Part shown: piece after piece, positions 24,031 to 33,792 of the stretch
How the letters are laid out: every line of letters starts with the position of its first letter
Position numbering within the stretch: position 1 is the first letter of the stretch
NCBI GenBank assembly: GCA_036346405.1
Contig: CM070554.1
Span: 39,360,204-39,424,203, forward strand
Length of the DNA stretch: 64,000 nt
Direction of reading: 5' to 3'
From: Phyllostachys edulis
Taxonomy: Eukaryota; Streptophyta; Magnoliopsida; Poales; Poaceae
The notes under the pieces: generated by a model
Database searches by the model: none
What the model was told of the DNA's origin: nothing
The model's input: the letters and a program-made list of their open reading frames with translations, nothing else
Made by a program: the position numbers and the translations under genes

Positions 24031-25981
24031 TGTAGGACCGGAAAGGCGACTAGAGGGGGGGTGAATAGGAGCACCAATTTATTTTTGCAAAGATAATGGA
24101 TTCAATTCTCAAATCGCAAATCACTCCAATAGCTATGAGAGCTATGAAGATGAATGCTTAAGCACAGTGGAAGACTTGAATGAATCCACTCCTAAACCCT
24201 CAAAGCATAGCGACAAACTCCTCAAGAAATCTCGAAAAATCGGGGACAAAGGTACTACATTGTTGTAAGTCTTGGTACGGTACTACTCATGAGCAAATGT
24301 CTTGATACTACAAGATCGCAGTACTACCTCGAGCAAAAGTGCGGTACTACCGATTGTCTGACGAAGAACGTAAACAACTGAAAACAAAATCGAAAATCGA
24401 CGTAACTTTTAAACCGTAAGGCCAAACTCCACCAAATTTGGAACACACCTTCCTATGGGTATTAGGAACCTATTCCAAGTGGCGATCGTCCAGATCTACG
24501 TCAAAGTTTCGATCTTTTTCAGTTTTACCTAAGAAGGGCAAAGAAGCGAGCAAAAGCGAAAAACTTGATCCAACTCTTGCTCGTGGGAGAATGATGATCT
24601 AGGTGACCTTAGATACGTTCCCACATGTCACAGCAAGGAGTAAGAGTGCACAAGAACAACCAAAAACCAATGGATCAAGGAAGCACCCAAAATCATCAAA
24701 AGAGAAGGAAGAACACAAGAGGGAGCTCATCTTTGGAGGAACATCCATAGATTGATTCATGATGTTCTTTGTTACTGACCACTCCCTCAGAGGACAAGAG
24801 CTCCATCCAAGAGCATACACATGAATCCATCTCTCTAGAGCCTATGCCTCTCTTTTCTTCCCTAAACCCTAAAAACCAAACTAGGGTTTTCAAATGAAGT
24901 GCTTGGGCTGCTGTGAACAGCACCCTCTCTATTTATATGAGGCCTAGAGCTTCTAGAAGACTTAACCCTAATGGGCTCCGTTAGGCCCAATAACAAGCAG
25001 GACACACACGCACGCATTTTAAAGCGCCGTCTTCACTTTTCTTGACCTAAACCACTTCTTGACGCACCGTCTTGCGCCGCGGGTTGGTATTAGGTCACCA
25101 AGGTGGTATTTGGTGAAATTACCATAATACCCCTTCTCCATCCTTCTCCATGGACCGAGTCCAATCCTGTCGAAGCAATCACCTGTTCCGCCACGTGTAG
25201 GTTGATCAACGGCTCTCATCATGTCGGCAAGTCTCTCCGTCTCAATCCCATCGAACCTCCAAGGCACTTGCACCGACCGCGCCGCTTGATCCAACCAACA
25301 GATCGAATCGCCGGTTCGATCCACCTCGTCCATTCATGCCATGCTTGAGTCACCGACCTCACCCGGCATCCATGATCGTTTCGGACCTCGGCTCTCTAGC
25401 TTAGTCCCGATCCTCCTCATGAATTGACCGTCATTGACACGCAAGCCACCGCGACAAGACAATAGACCAAGAAATCGTCTCCGGAACAAGTTCTTCACAA
25501 CTTGACCCACGTTAGCTCAAAACATGCAATGTGCAACATATATGCATTAACAAACATGGAAATGACATAACCCAAAAACAAATCTCCAAGCTAAACGAAA
25601 CTCGAAACCAAATCGGTACTCTACCGTCATGTTATGGCGGTACTACAGATTATCAAGATAATCAGTAGCACCCAAGACTCCATAATCGTCTCGCATCGCT
25701 CCTCAAGGAAATCCAAAACTTCCAAAAACACTTGTTCGGAAAAACCATACCGCTTTGCTTGCGGTAATACCGACCAGCAGTACTACCGTCAAACACAAGC
25801 GGTACTATCAAGATCAGCGGTAGTACTGCCAGATTACACGCCGGTACTACCGATTATTATCGACACTTGCTGAAAACAGGATTTCAACAAAACCGAAAAC
25901 GATCGTTTCGACAAACCCAAAGAGCTATTGCCAATTGTACCATCACATAAAGATCGTGAGCATATCCCCATGATATCCACA
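24031..25981 (-). repeat. SIRE-like 5' LTR
   Basis: 1951 bp with full termini (+ strand TGTAGGACC ... TATCCACA). It differs from the left LTR by many small indels and substitutions, several of them inside the GGTACTACC motif clusters (24245-24360, 25612-25862). Confidence 0.9.
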
Positions 25982-25982
25982 T

Positions 25983-26065
25983 TTTTTATTATCTACCTTA
26001 AACCTTGCCAGTTTCTCTTCAGTAGGAGCTATGGCCAAGATCTCAGGGAATCCAGCCTTCTCTCC
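25983..26065. repeat. 83-bp direct repeat, right copy (flanks SIRE insertion)
   Basis: Identical to 14644-14726. On this side it is part of the intact exon 2 (26121-25998) of the antisense gene, so this is probably the original copy. Confidence 0.93.
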
Positions 26066-26121
26066 AGGCTCCCCTGCACAGATCAACCTGATCCGCTCTC
26101 TAATTTCCTCAGGGGAAAGAC
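25998..26121 (-). pseudogene. Antisense gene of Tat element, exon 2
   Basis: Minus-strand acceptor TTTTAAAG at 26122 and donor AAG|GTAGATAAT near 25997. It encodes an open segment beginning LSPEEIRERIRLICAGEPGE. Its distal part is duplicated at the left of the SIRE element. Charged, no catalytic motif. Confidence 0.65.
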
Positions 26122-26220
26122 CTTTAAAAGAAAAGGAGAGAAAACAAAACGTGGACAGGTTTTAAGGTAGCACATTAATCAAATAAAAAATACTGGTCGG
26201 AGTTTATCTCAAAGACTTAC

Positions 26221-26953
26221 CACCTCCTGAGATAGCTTCATCACGACCAATGGACTAAAGCAGGGAATGAGTCCGAAGCTTCAGAGGGCTAATCTGACGC
26301 TTGGTGAAATCCCTCACCACATGCCAGGAGGTCAAGCCCTTGACTCGTAGGTCAAGGATGGCATCCACCCATCTTCCGACCACTCCTGCCTTCTCCACAG
26401 TCTTCCTCCACTTAGGGTTTTCATTTCCTCTAATTCCGGTGAAGTAGAGGCTATAGTCTCTCGTAACCGTCATGTAGAACCAGTTCTTCTTCCATGATGA
26501 CCATGAGGATTTCGAGTACATATGGATGTACTCATCGGCCTTCCCGTCGTGAAGGCGCAATGTACATTCTCCGGGAGTCGCCATGGATCTCCCCATCACC
26601 ATTCGGTAGAAATACCTGAAGAGTCTCAAATTCGGTGGCACTTCCAGGTATGCCTCACACAAATAGGTGAAAATATTGATATTGGCGATGGAATTCGGAG
26701 CTAAATTTACCAGTTCCACCCCGTAATACTCAAGAACACGGAGGAGGGATTTGTGTACCGGCAACCTCAGCCCACATTCGATGTAGGCGAGGAAAACGGG
26801 GATTTCCCCATCTTCGTGGCTCGGAAAGTGCTCTCTGATCGTCGATCTCCATTTGATCACATTCTTGTTTGGAAGCATCCCGATTTTCTCCAATGCCTCA
26901 AGTTTTTTCTTGCTCAATTCCGAAGGCAACCACTTCGTGATTTGCTCCGACAT
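26221..26953 (-). pseudogene. Antisense gene of Tat element, exon 1 (PF04195-type domain)
   Basis: ATG at 26953-26951. 232 residues run to an in-frame TAG near 26255, and the exon continues to a donor GGAGGTG|GTAAGTC at 26221/26220. The sequence (from MSEQITKWLPSELSKKKLEA, through VHKSLLRVLEYYGVELVNLA, to NWFYMTVTRD) matches the 'putative gypsy type transposon' family PF04195 as I know it, a plant-specific domain found in antisense ORFs of Tat-like elements. No catalytic residues are known. Promoter sequences would lie at 26954-27343 or in the 3' LTR read backwards. One substitution to TAG interrupts an otherwise open exon. Confidence 0.75.
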
Positions 26954-27343
26954 GATGAAAATCCTTAAGGGTAAGTATGGTCGTAGGAGGCTTTGTGGTC
27001 GGAAGAACTAGAAAGAGGTCTAAAGGATTTCTCTTGGCAAAAAGCTGAAGGGGATCAAAAGGGGATCTAGAAGCGTAAAAATTCTAAAAGCCTAGCGATG
27101 GGGATTTTATAGCTTCTAATATTTTAATTACGATAGGAAGTTTCCCACAAAAGTCTAATGGGCAAAAGCTTCTTCTTTGTTCAAATGGACAGAAAAACTC
27201 TTCGGTTCCCAAGGCAAGTTCTCAACTTTAAAGTGAACACAAACCACCTTGTATATCACGACATTAAATGGGGGTCTGCCCAATACGACTTCATTGCAAA
27301 AAGGTATACATACGACCTGTTCATTTAAAGTTCGGGGGCTAGC
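26954..27343. other. Spacer between antisense gene and 3' LTR, with PPT
   Basis: 390 bp upstream of the antisense ATG. The + strand polypurine tract TTCGGGGGCTAGC at about 27331-27343 primes second-strand DNA of the Tat element. The antisense promoter probably lies here or in the LTR (inference). Confidence 0.6.
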
Positions 27344-28038
27344 TGACGAGGATTAAAACCTTTATGTATTAATTTAATACATAAAAAACCATACGTCTTC
27401 ATGGTCGTAACCCCTAAGGCTAATGACCTCACTAGTCGTGAGGATTCCAGAGGTTACACGATGGGTACCCTGGTCGGACAAGGCTTTGTGCCTAGGCTCC
27501 GACCAGGTAGCTGCTCGGAAAAGCTATGAACTGGCATTTCTTACCGTATAATGAATGGAGCATGTGTTATATGTTCCAAACCGTGTGATGATATAATCCT
27601 GAGACACTGACAATTAACTACCCTACAGTTAAGCATCTCACAGACAACCGCAAGGAAGTTGGCACACTGTTAACTGCCTTACCGTTCCGACTAGTCGTAA
27701 CGTTTCACCAGGGACGCCTTCTCTAGAAGTAATTGCCACCTCTTCAGGAGTTATTTAAGGGTGGAGCGCAGAAGACGAAGGGACGGGACAAGAGACAAAA
27801 AACAACAGAACAGGAGAAGACAAACACAGAAGCCTAAGCGGTGGAATTAGAAGCAGGATAGTAAGTCTTAGACTTAGAGTCTAAGCCTGATTACTTAGTT
27901 AAAGATTTCGCACATTTAGTGTATTTAGGGTAGTGCCTAATCAGGTCTTGTAAATCCAGTTCATATCAATAAAGAGCGGCCCACATTCCATCCCAGGATA
28001 TTTCATGTCATTTTCCTCTCTCATTTCGATCGTCGACA
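27344..28038 (+). repeat. Tat element 3' LTR
   Basis: Starts TGACGAGGATTAAAACC right after the PPT and ends near ATCGTCGACA (right border less certain). A TATA-like box TTATTTAAGG is at 27751-27760 and a poly(A) signal AATAAA at 27968-27973, giving the U3-R-U5 order expected for + strand transcription. The matching 5' LTR is outside the window. Confidence 0.75.
27361..27385. repeat. Perfect 12-bp inverted repeat near LTR start
   Basis: TTTATGTATTAA, one T, then TTAATACATAAA: a perfect palindrome with a 1-nt centre, 17 bp inside the LTR U3 end. Confidence 0.95.
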
Positions 28039-28183
28039 TGTAGGCTGTAGTTGATAGCTTGTTTTGCTGCTAGATTAATTGATAATGAGTAGCTTGCTGA
28101 AATCTTATTGTAAGTATATATGAAATAGATTGTTAAGGTAGTTTAGTAATATTCCAGGCTCAATGTTGGGCTGGGGTGTTACA
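28039..28183 (-). mobile_element. Tip of a Del/Tekay-like gypsy LTR
   Basis: It ends on the + strand with CTGGGGTGTTACA, i.e. TGTAACACCCCAGCC on the minus strand, a typical Del-type LTR start. On the right it abuts degenerate copia RT sequence at 28184. The Tat LTR cuts it on the left, so the Tat element inserted into this LTR. Confidence 0.6.
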
Positions 28184-29598
28184 ATGGATTCCATTATCGC
28201 TAACTGAACTTGGAAAGTCACTAATTGTCCATTTGGTTGTAAGCCAGTTGGATGTAAGTGGGTGTTCAAGAAGAAGTTTAGGCCTAATGGTACAATAAAA
28301 AAGTACAAGGCTTAGCTTGTGACTAAAGGTTATACTAAAAAACAAGGAGAAGATTTCTTTGATACTTACTCACCTGTTGCCAGATTAACCATTACTTGAG
28401 TACTATTATCTTTGGCTGCGTCGTATGGTCTTATTGTCCATCAAATGGATGTAAAGGCAACTTTTCTCAATGGAGAGTTAGATGAGGAAATTTACATGGA
28501 TCGGCCTGATAGATTTCTAGTACCTGGATAAGAGGGCAAGGTCTGTAAGTTATGGAAATCTTTGTACGGCCTCAAACAATCACCTAAGCAATGGCATGAG
28601 AAGTTCGATAGAACTTTGACATCTGCGGGGTTTGTAGTAAATGAGGTAGATAAATGAGTATACTACCACTATGATAGGGGTAAAGGAGTAATTCTATGTT
28701 TGTATGTTGATGACATACTTATCTTTGAGACAAACATTGATGTGATTTATGATGTTAAGTCATTTTTATCGTAAGGTTTTCACACGAAAGATCTGAGAGA
28801 GGCTGATGTTATTTTAAACAGTAAGTTGATCAAGGATGTGAACGAGATTACCTTGCTGCAATCTCATTATATGCAAAAGGTCTTGAGCCGTTTTGGCTAT
28901 ATGAAAAAGCAATCCCTCTCCAACACCCTATGATCCTAGTCTATTACTTCGAATGAACCGAAAACTAGGAAATGATCAATTGAGATACTCTTAGATTATT
29001 AGTTCACTCATGTATTTGGCAAGTGCTACCCATCCTGATATCTCTTTTGCTGTAAGCAAATTAAGCTGGTTTACCGCTAATCTGGGAGATGATCATTGGC
29101 ACGCATTTGATTGGGTTATGCACTATTTGAAAGGTACAACGAGTTACAGAATTCACTATATATGCTAGATATCCTGGTGTACTTGAGGGATATAGTGATT
29201 CCAATTGGATTTTTGATGCTGATGAGATAAAAGCTACGAGTGGATATGTATTCACTTTAGGCGGTGCTGCCGTCCCATGGAGGTCTTGCAAATAGACCAT
29301 ACTAACGAGGTCAACCATAGAGGCATAACTCACAGCATTAGACACAACCATTGTTGAGGCAGAATGGCTGCGAGAACTCTTGATGGATTTACCAATGGTT
29401 GAAAAACCAATTCCAGCTATCCTTATGTACTATGATAACAAAACAGTTATCATAAAGGTGACAAGTGCAAAGGAGAATATGAAATCCTAAACACATGTGA
29501 AAAGGCAATTGAAGTCTGTCAGAAAATTGAGAAACTCTAGAGTGATAGCTGTGGATTATATCCAAATAGCTAAAAATCTGGTAGATCCTTCTACAAAG
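28184..29598 (+). pseudogene. Degenerate copia RT and RNase H
   Basis: Plus-strand copia pol begins at MDSIIAN (28184) and CKPVGCKWVFKKK (about 28240-28280). It contains VHQMDVKATFLNGELDEEIY (28436-28500), LYGLKQSPKQWHEKFDRTL, the catalytic box LCLYVDDILIF (28695-28730), YLASATHPDISFAVSKLSWF (29010-29075) and RNase H (to NLVDPSTK at 29575-29598). At least six in-frame stops and several frameshifts make it dead. After the gypsy insertion at 29599 the sequence resumes at 37881. Confidence 0.85.
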
Positions 29599-32500
29599 TG
29601 TCGAGACCCAAATATACAAATCTGGACCCTATGTGTATACTGCACTAGTCTAGAATCACACTAGTGTACACAGTGGTAACATTGATGAAATATCATTCCA
29701 TATGCAAAGATAACTAATAAATAGGCAAATAACAATAATTATCAGAGTAACGACCTTAAAGTCATGCTAACAATTAATGCCTCAGAAGGCGAGTAACTCA
29801 ATTAAGCCGCAACGGAAGGTAACAGGATAACTTCAGTGAAGCCCATCCATATGTCCACAGGCAATCGACTGGGGTAGGGCGACCTAGTTCTCCATGATCC
29901 TTGAAGTAGACCTTGTTGACCGACAATGGACTGTTGTAGCCTTCTCAACTGAACAACATTGTTTATAGCAAGAATGAGTACATACAGTACTCAACAAGTC
30001 GCACCACAGAATGCAGTTATAGATGATGGCTTATTCCGAAGGATATGACATATATGATTCTTTTGCATAAAAGCAACAGTTGTAGTTGAATATGGATAAT
30101 AGATTGAAAGTGTAATTTAAAACAAATAACAAATATAGTTTAACAATTGTTTGCACAAAACTCACACAACCTAATTAGTTTCTTTCACAGAGCTACATAA
30201 GTTTCCCCACACAACTGTCCCTTCCCCATTGTTTTATGAAAAATTTACCCCTCGTGTGAAATCCCCGAGCATGTCCATGACCGCAGATGCGGCTATTTGA
30301 ATAGATTGATTAACACTCTGCAAAGGTTGTATATTTTACCCACACGATATAATTAACTCATCATGTCTACCATGACTCGCCATACGAAAGTATGCGATTG
30401 AGCAATCATAACAAAACTTCTCCAATACTTTATCTCAACAATTGACACTCTCATTGTGCTTACTGCCGGCACCAACCCCCACACAGGTGATTAGTCTGTC
30501 GCACACCGTTGGACCTGGAAGCGGTGAACCGTCCATCGATATGAATCACCACACAAGTAAAAACACACCTCCACCTTGGCATACAGCTTAAACTATCTGC
30601 CTGAATAATCAACATCAAGGCTTCATAGCTTACTAGGTTCGGCCCGTCCCATACTAGGCATGTGGTTGTACAGTTGTGACTCAATTCAATAGCGCACAAA
30701 GTTAAGTCCTTAATTGACCAAGACGAGACTGCCAAAATTCTCTAACTAAGTAATCGCCATTCACTTTTCCAGTCACACATCCACCATTTTACCATTCACT
30801 TTTCCCAGTCACATATCCACCATATCACACAGTTTCATCCACTCGCCTTAGTCTAAATCTTTTTCATCCTATTGGTTAAGTGCAACACATGCCATCAACG
30901 AGTAATAGCATACTGCACATATTTTTACACAAGTTCTATAATCACTTAGTCAAGTTTATATTTGCAACTCAAATGACATCAATGACTCGTTGGATGGCTA
31001 AGCAGACTATTCGTATCTAACCAACCCACGTTGATGTTATGATAATACCAACTAATAAATAACCAAGCTAGGGTGACAAAAGATCATGATAATATAATAG
31101 GCAAGTGGATATAATCAAATGGGAGTATAACTCATCCCAAAACAATAAAATAAATACTTAACATAACATGCAATAATTTGAATCAAGGTAATTTTTGGAA
31201 AAACTAGGTTCAACATAGTCAAAGGTACAACTTGCCTTGCTATAGCAATGATGTTCTTATTTTATCTTCAATCTTCTACTTTCTTGACCTTTAGCTCCAT
31301 TGAATGATTCCAGAACTTCAACGTCTAATGAGAAAGAAAGCGCAAAAACAAAGAAAATCAAAAAGACAAATCAAATAAACTCAAAATTGAAATTGAATGG
31401 TACTGGAAGGTAGATCTTGAATTTAGAAACTTGAATGGGTTCAATAGGAGTTCTTATGAGGAAGAACGAGCTCTCGAAAGTTTGATCAGGAAGGAAAATA
31501 CTAAAAAAAGAAAAAGGAAGAGAGAAACTAGTAGGTGGGGTCCACGGAATATTCAGAATATTGGAAAAAGGCTGAGTGTATGACATGTGGGACCAACTGA
31601 GATAAAAGGATTATCAATAATTAAAATAATTCCAAAAAAAGGACAGAGAGTGTAACATATGGACCACTGGTCTATGAACTAGGCCCACGAACTCGGGTGT
31701 ACGGTGCATGGTGTATTGATTGGGTTTATGAAACAATGCTTGACATGGTAGGGTGCATGGGTCAGAGGCTGGGCTCACAGTGAACTGAGTTCACTTGGTA
31801 TCGGGTTTAGGGTTTGGGTTAGGTGTATGTGACGTGGGCGACACGTGGTGATTGGCTGGATGACACAGCGATGGCAAAGTAGAGGTGGCGATGATGTGGT
31901 GGTGAACTGGCAATGATGTTGCGACTGAGGTGGAAGAGAGAGCGACAAAGAGGAAGAACAGAAGAGGTTTGGCTGGTGGTAATAGCAACGACATCGACAG
32001 CTAGCGGCGGCGAGGTAGCTTCGGCCAACTAGCAAAATGGGTTGCTATTGGCGAGGCGGTTCTTCGGGTGGTGGCGACATGGCTGGAGAAGAACGGGAAC
32101 AGCGGAAATGTCGACCACGACAGAAGAGGAAGCTCGGGCTCGTGGTGGTTTTGGCGATTCGGCGGCGCCCGAAGAGAATGGAGGGAAGCACCGGATAGAA
32201 CGCGAGATGGGGAAGGTGAAGGTGGGGCACATGAGCAGAGGGGATCACTAGAGTGACGGGAAATGACCGACGAAGTGTGGTGGCCAGAGAAGGAGAAGAA
32301 AGGAGAGATCTCTACACACGGTGGAAGAAACAAGAAATTAATGGATGGAAAAGATAGATCGGGATGAGGGACACATGATGACGCAGTTAGTTTCGGGAGA
32401 GACTCACTGAGGAAATGAGGAACGCGAAGAAGATGTGTCGGCTGTCGCGGGCTCGGCCGGAGACGAAAGAGATGAAGTTGGTGACGGTGGGCAGTGCTCG

Positions 32501-33240
32501 GGACCTTCGGTGATGGGGCACAAATGGCATTGGAGGTCAAGGCGCAGCAGATGACGCAGTCGGTATGTCCCGAGGAGCTTTGACAGAGGAGGATGGACGC
32601 AGCAATGTCGGCGACGAACTCGAAGAAGATGGACTCAGCGACAGCGCGTGGCGGCATCTCAGACCATGGCGGCTAGGGCATGAGGGGCGGCAGAACTAGG
32701 TGAAGCGAGGGCATGGGTTGTGGTGCTATTTATCGTGTGGGAAATGTGCGCGGCATGAACGTCGAAGGTGGCACAGAGGAGTCCGGAGTGGACACGCTCG
32801 GTGGTTGCGCAGTGCTAGCAAGCTGGCTTGATAGGTGGGACCGCATGTGGTTGGGTTGGCGGGGCGAAAGCAAAAATAGGCCGGGGTTTAGGTTGGCCGA
32901 AGGGGAGAGAAAAGGAATGAGTTGAGCAATTTCAGCCCACAAAGATAAAGGAAAAAGAAATAGATTTAGGAATGTAAGAAAAAGCTAAAAATCCAAAAGA
33001 GGCAAAATAAATAGCAAACGAACTCGGAAAAATCCAAGAAAATATGGGCCAGTACTTTGGCTATGGATGGCTGAGATGAAGACATCTCATCTTGTTGACC
33101 CACATACTGTGAGTCCTTCATTACCTCCGACATCAAACGAGTCTTTCGACCTAACATCCTGTTGCCACACGAATCATTAGCAACTGGCAAAAGATACGAG
33201 GGAAAAACATAAGGTAAGTAAATGACATCAGGGGGTGACT
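29599..33240 (-). mobile_element. Del/Tekay-like gypsy LTR sequence (family A), 3' end on left
   Basis: It begins TGTCGAGACCC, the reverse of the LTR end GGGTCCCGACA seen at 53438. Homology to 51822-53438 (reverse orientation) is clear over the first several hundred bases, including the CTATTTGAATAG-type motif near 30290. A GC-rich block at 31780-32760, with many small open frames on both strands, is typical of such LTRs and is not taken as a gene. The right border is not identifiable; 33240 is approximate. No 5' terminus (TGTAAC...) was found. Confidence 0.6.
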
Positions 33241-33792
33241 CAACCTAGCATGAATGCAACAACAATTCACGTTTATGCAACACAAAATAAAGTGCTTCGG
33301 CCTAAGTAACCAACACAAAATGCAAATGAACCACATTTACTTTTCTGACATAATTGCTATACATTTGCCCATAGGCGCTGCGCAACTACTCGGAAAAGAA
33401 AAGAGCAAATGCTCAAACAACAAAATCTAGCGTCTAAAAGCTAAGGATAATAATTAGAGTGTATATATAATCTGAGACTAATTCCCTAACTTGATCCTCA
33501 TATTGTAGTAAGGCAATGTCTTCTCGTCCTTCCACCGTTGCTCTCACCGGAGACTATTTAACATGTCTACTGTTGGAAAAGAGAGACAAGCAATGGAGAA
33601 AATGATTTTGCCCAAATCAAATGAGAAAGGAGGTAATATTTAGATGCTAGGATGGGTAAGAAAGAAAGCAATTATATTACTTATATTTTTGCCAAATTTT
33701 GCTAGTTTGAAAATATTCTTTACAAACCAAAATCCTAACAACGTCCATTGCTACGGCTTTAACCTACAGTCAGCATGCTCTGATACCAACAC
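33241..33792 (-). other. Gypsy internal leader with PBS (family B)
   Basis: A perfect complement of the initiator tRNA-Met PBS (minus strand TGGTATCAGAGC) lies at 33777-33788, next to the LTR starting at 33793. The sequence to the left (down to about 33480) could be the 5' leader and a degenerate start of a gag-type ORF on the minus strand; no open gene remains. Confidence 0.6.

Larger units (their letters stand above)
14727..25981 (-). mobile_element. SIRE/Maximus-like Ty1/copia retrotransposon
   Basis: Minus-strand order: 5' LTR 25981-24031, PBS, gag from 23975, protease, integrase, RT, RNase H, long 3' region, PPT (CAAGGGGGAGAT), 3' LTR 16645-14727. Integrase ahead of RT defines copia. 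A gag with two zinc knuckles and long coiled coils, long LTRs of about 1.9-2 kb and the PPT fit the SIRE/Maximus lineage. The left LTR lacks its terminal about 20 bp (no TGTAGGACCGG). The element is flanked by an 83-bp repeat, not a 5-bp TSD. All reading frames are broken. Confidence 0.88.
1..28038 (+). mobile_element. Tat-lineage Ty3/gypsy retrotransposon, 5' end off window
   Basis: Domain order gag, protease, RT, RNase H, second RNase H, integrase is followed by a long 3' region with an antisense gene, then a PPT (GTTCGGGGGCTAGC ending at 27343) and a 3' LTR. This order, the CX2HX4HX4C gag finger, the VDGGSS protease motif and the extra RNase H-like domain are known for the Tat (RIRE2/RetroSat/Grande-type) lineage. 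The element is interrupted by a CRM element (7153-13130) and a SIRE-like copia element (14727-25981); without them about 10.8 kb of it is in the window. The 5' LTR and PBS are not seen, so LTR age cannot be judged. Several stops and frameshifts make this copy non-autonomous. Confidence 0.88.

Noticed and set aside
31775..32657. Several overlapping ORFs on both strands in a GC-rich block (up to 218 codons)
   Set aside because: They lie inside a Del-like LTR, have low-complexity Pro/Ser/His composition, no domain, and equal openness on both strands.
33777..33788. tRNA-like sequence
   Set aside because: It is only the 12-nt complement of the initiator tRNA 3' end used as a PBS. No tRNA gene was recognised anywhere in the window by eye.
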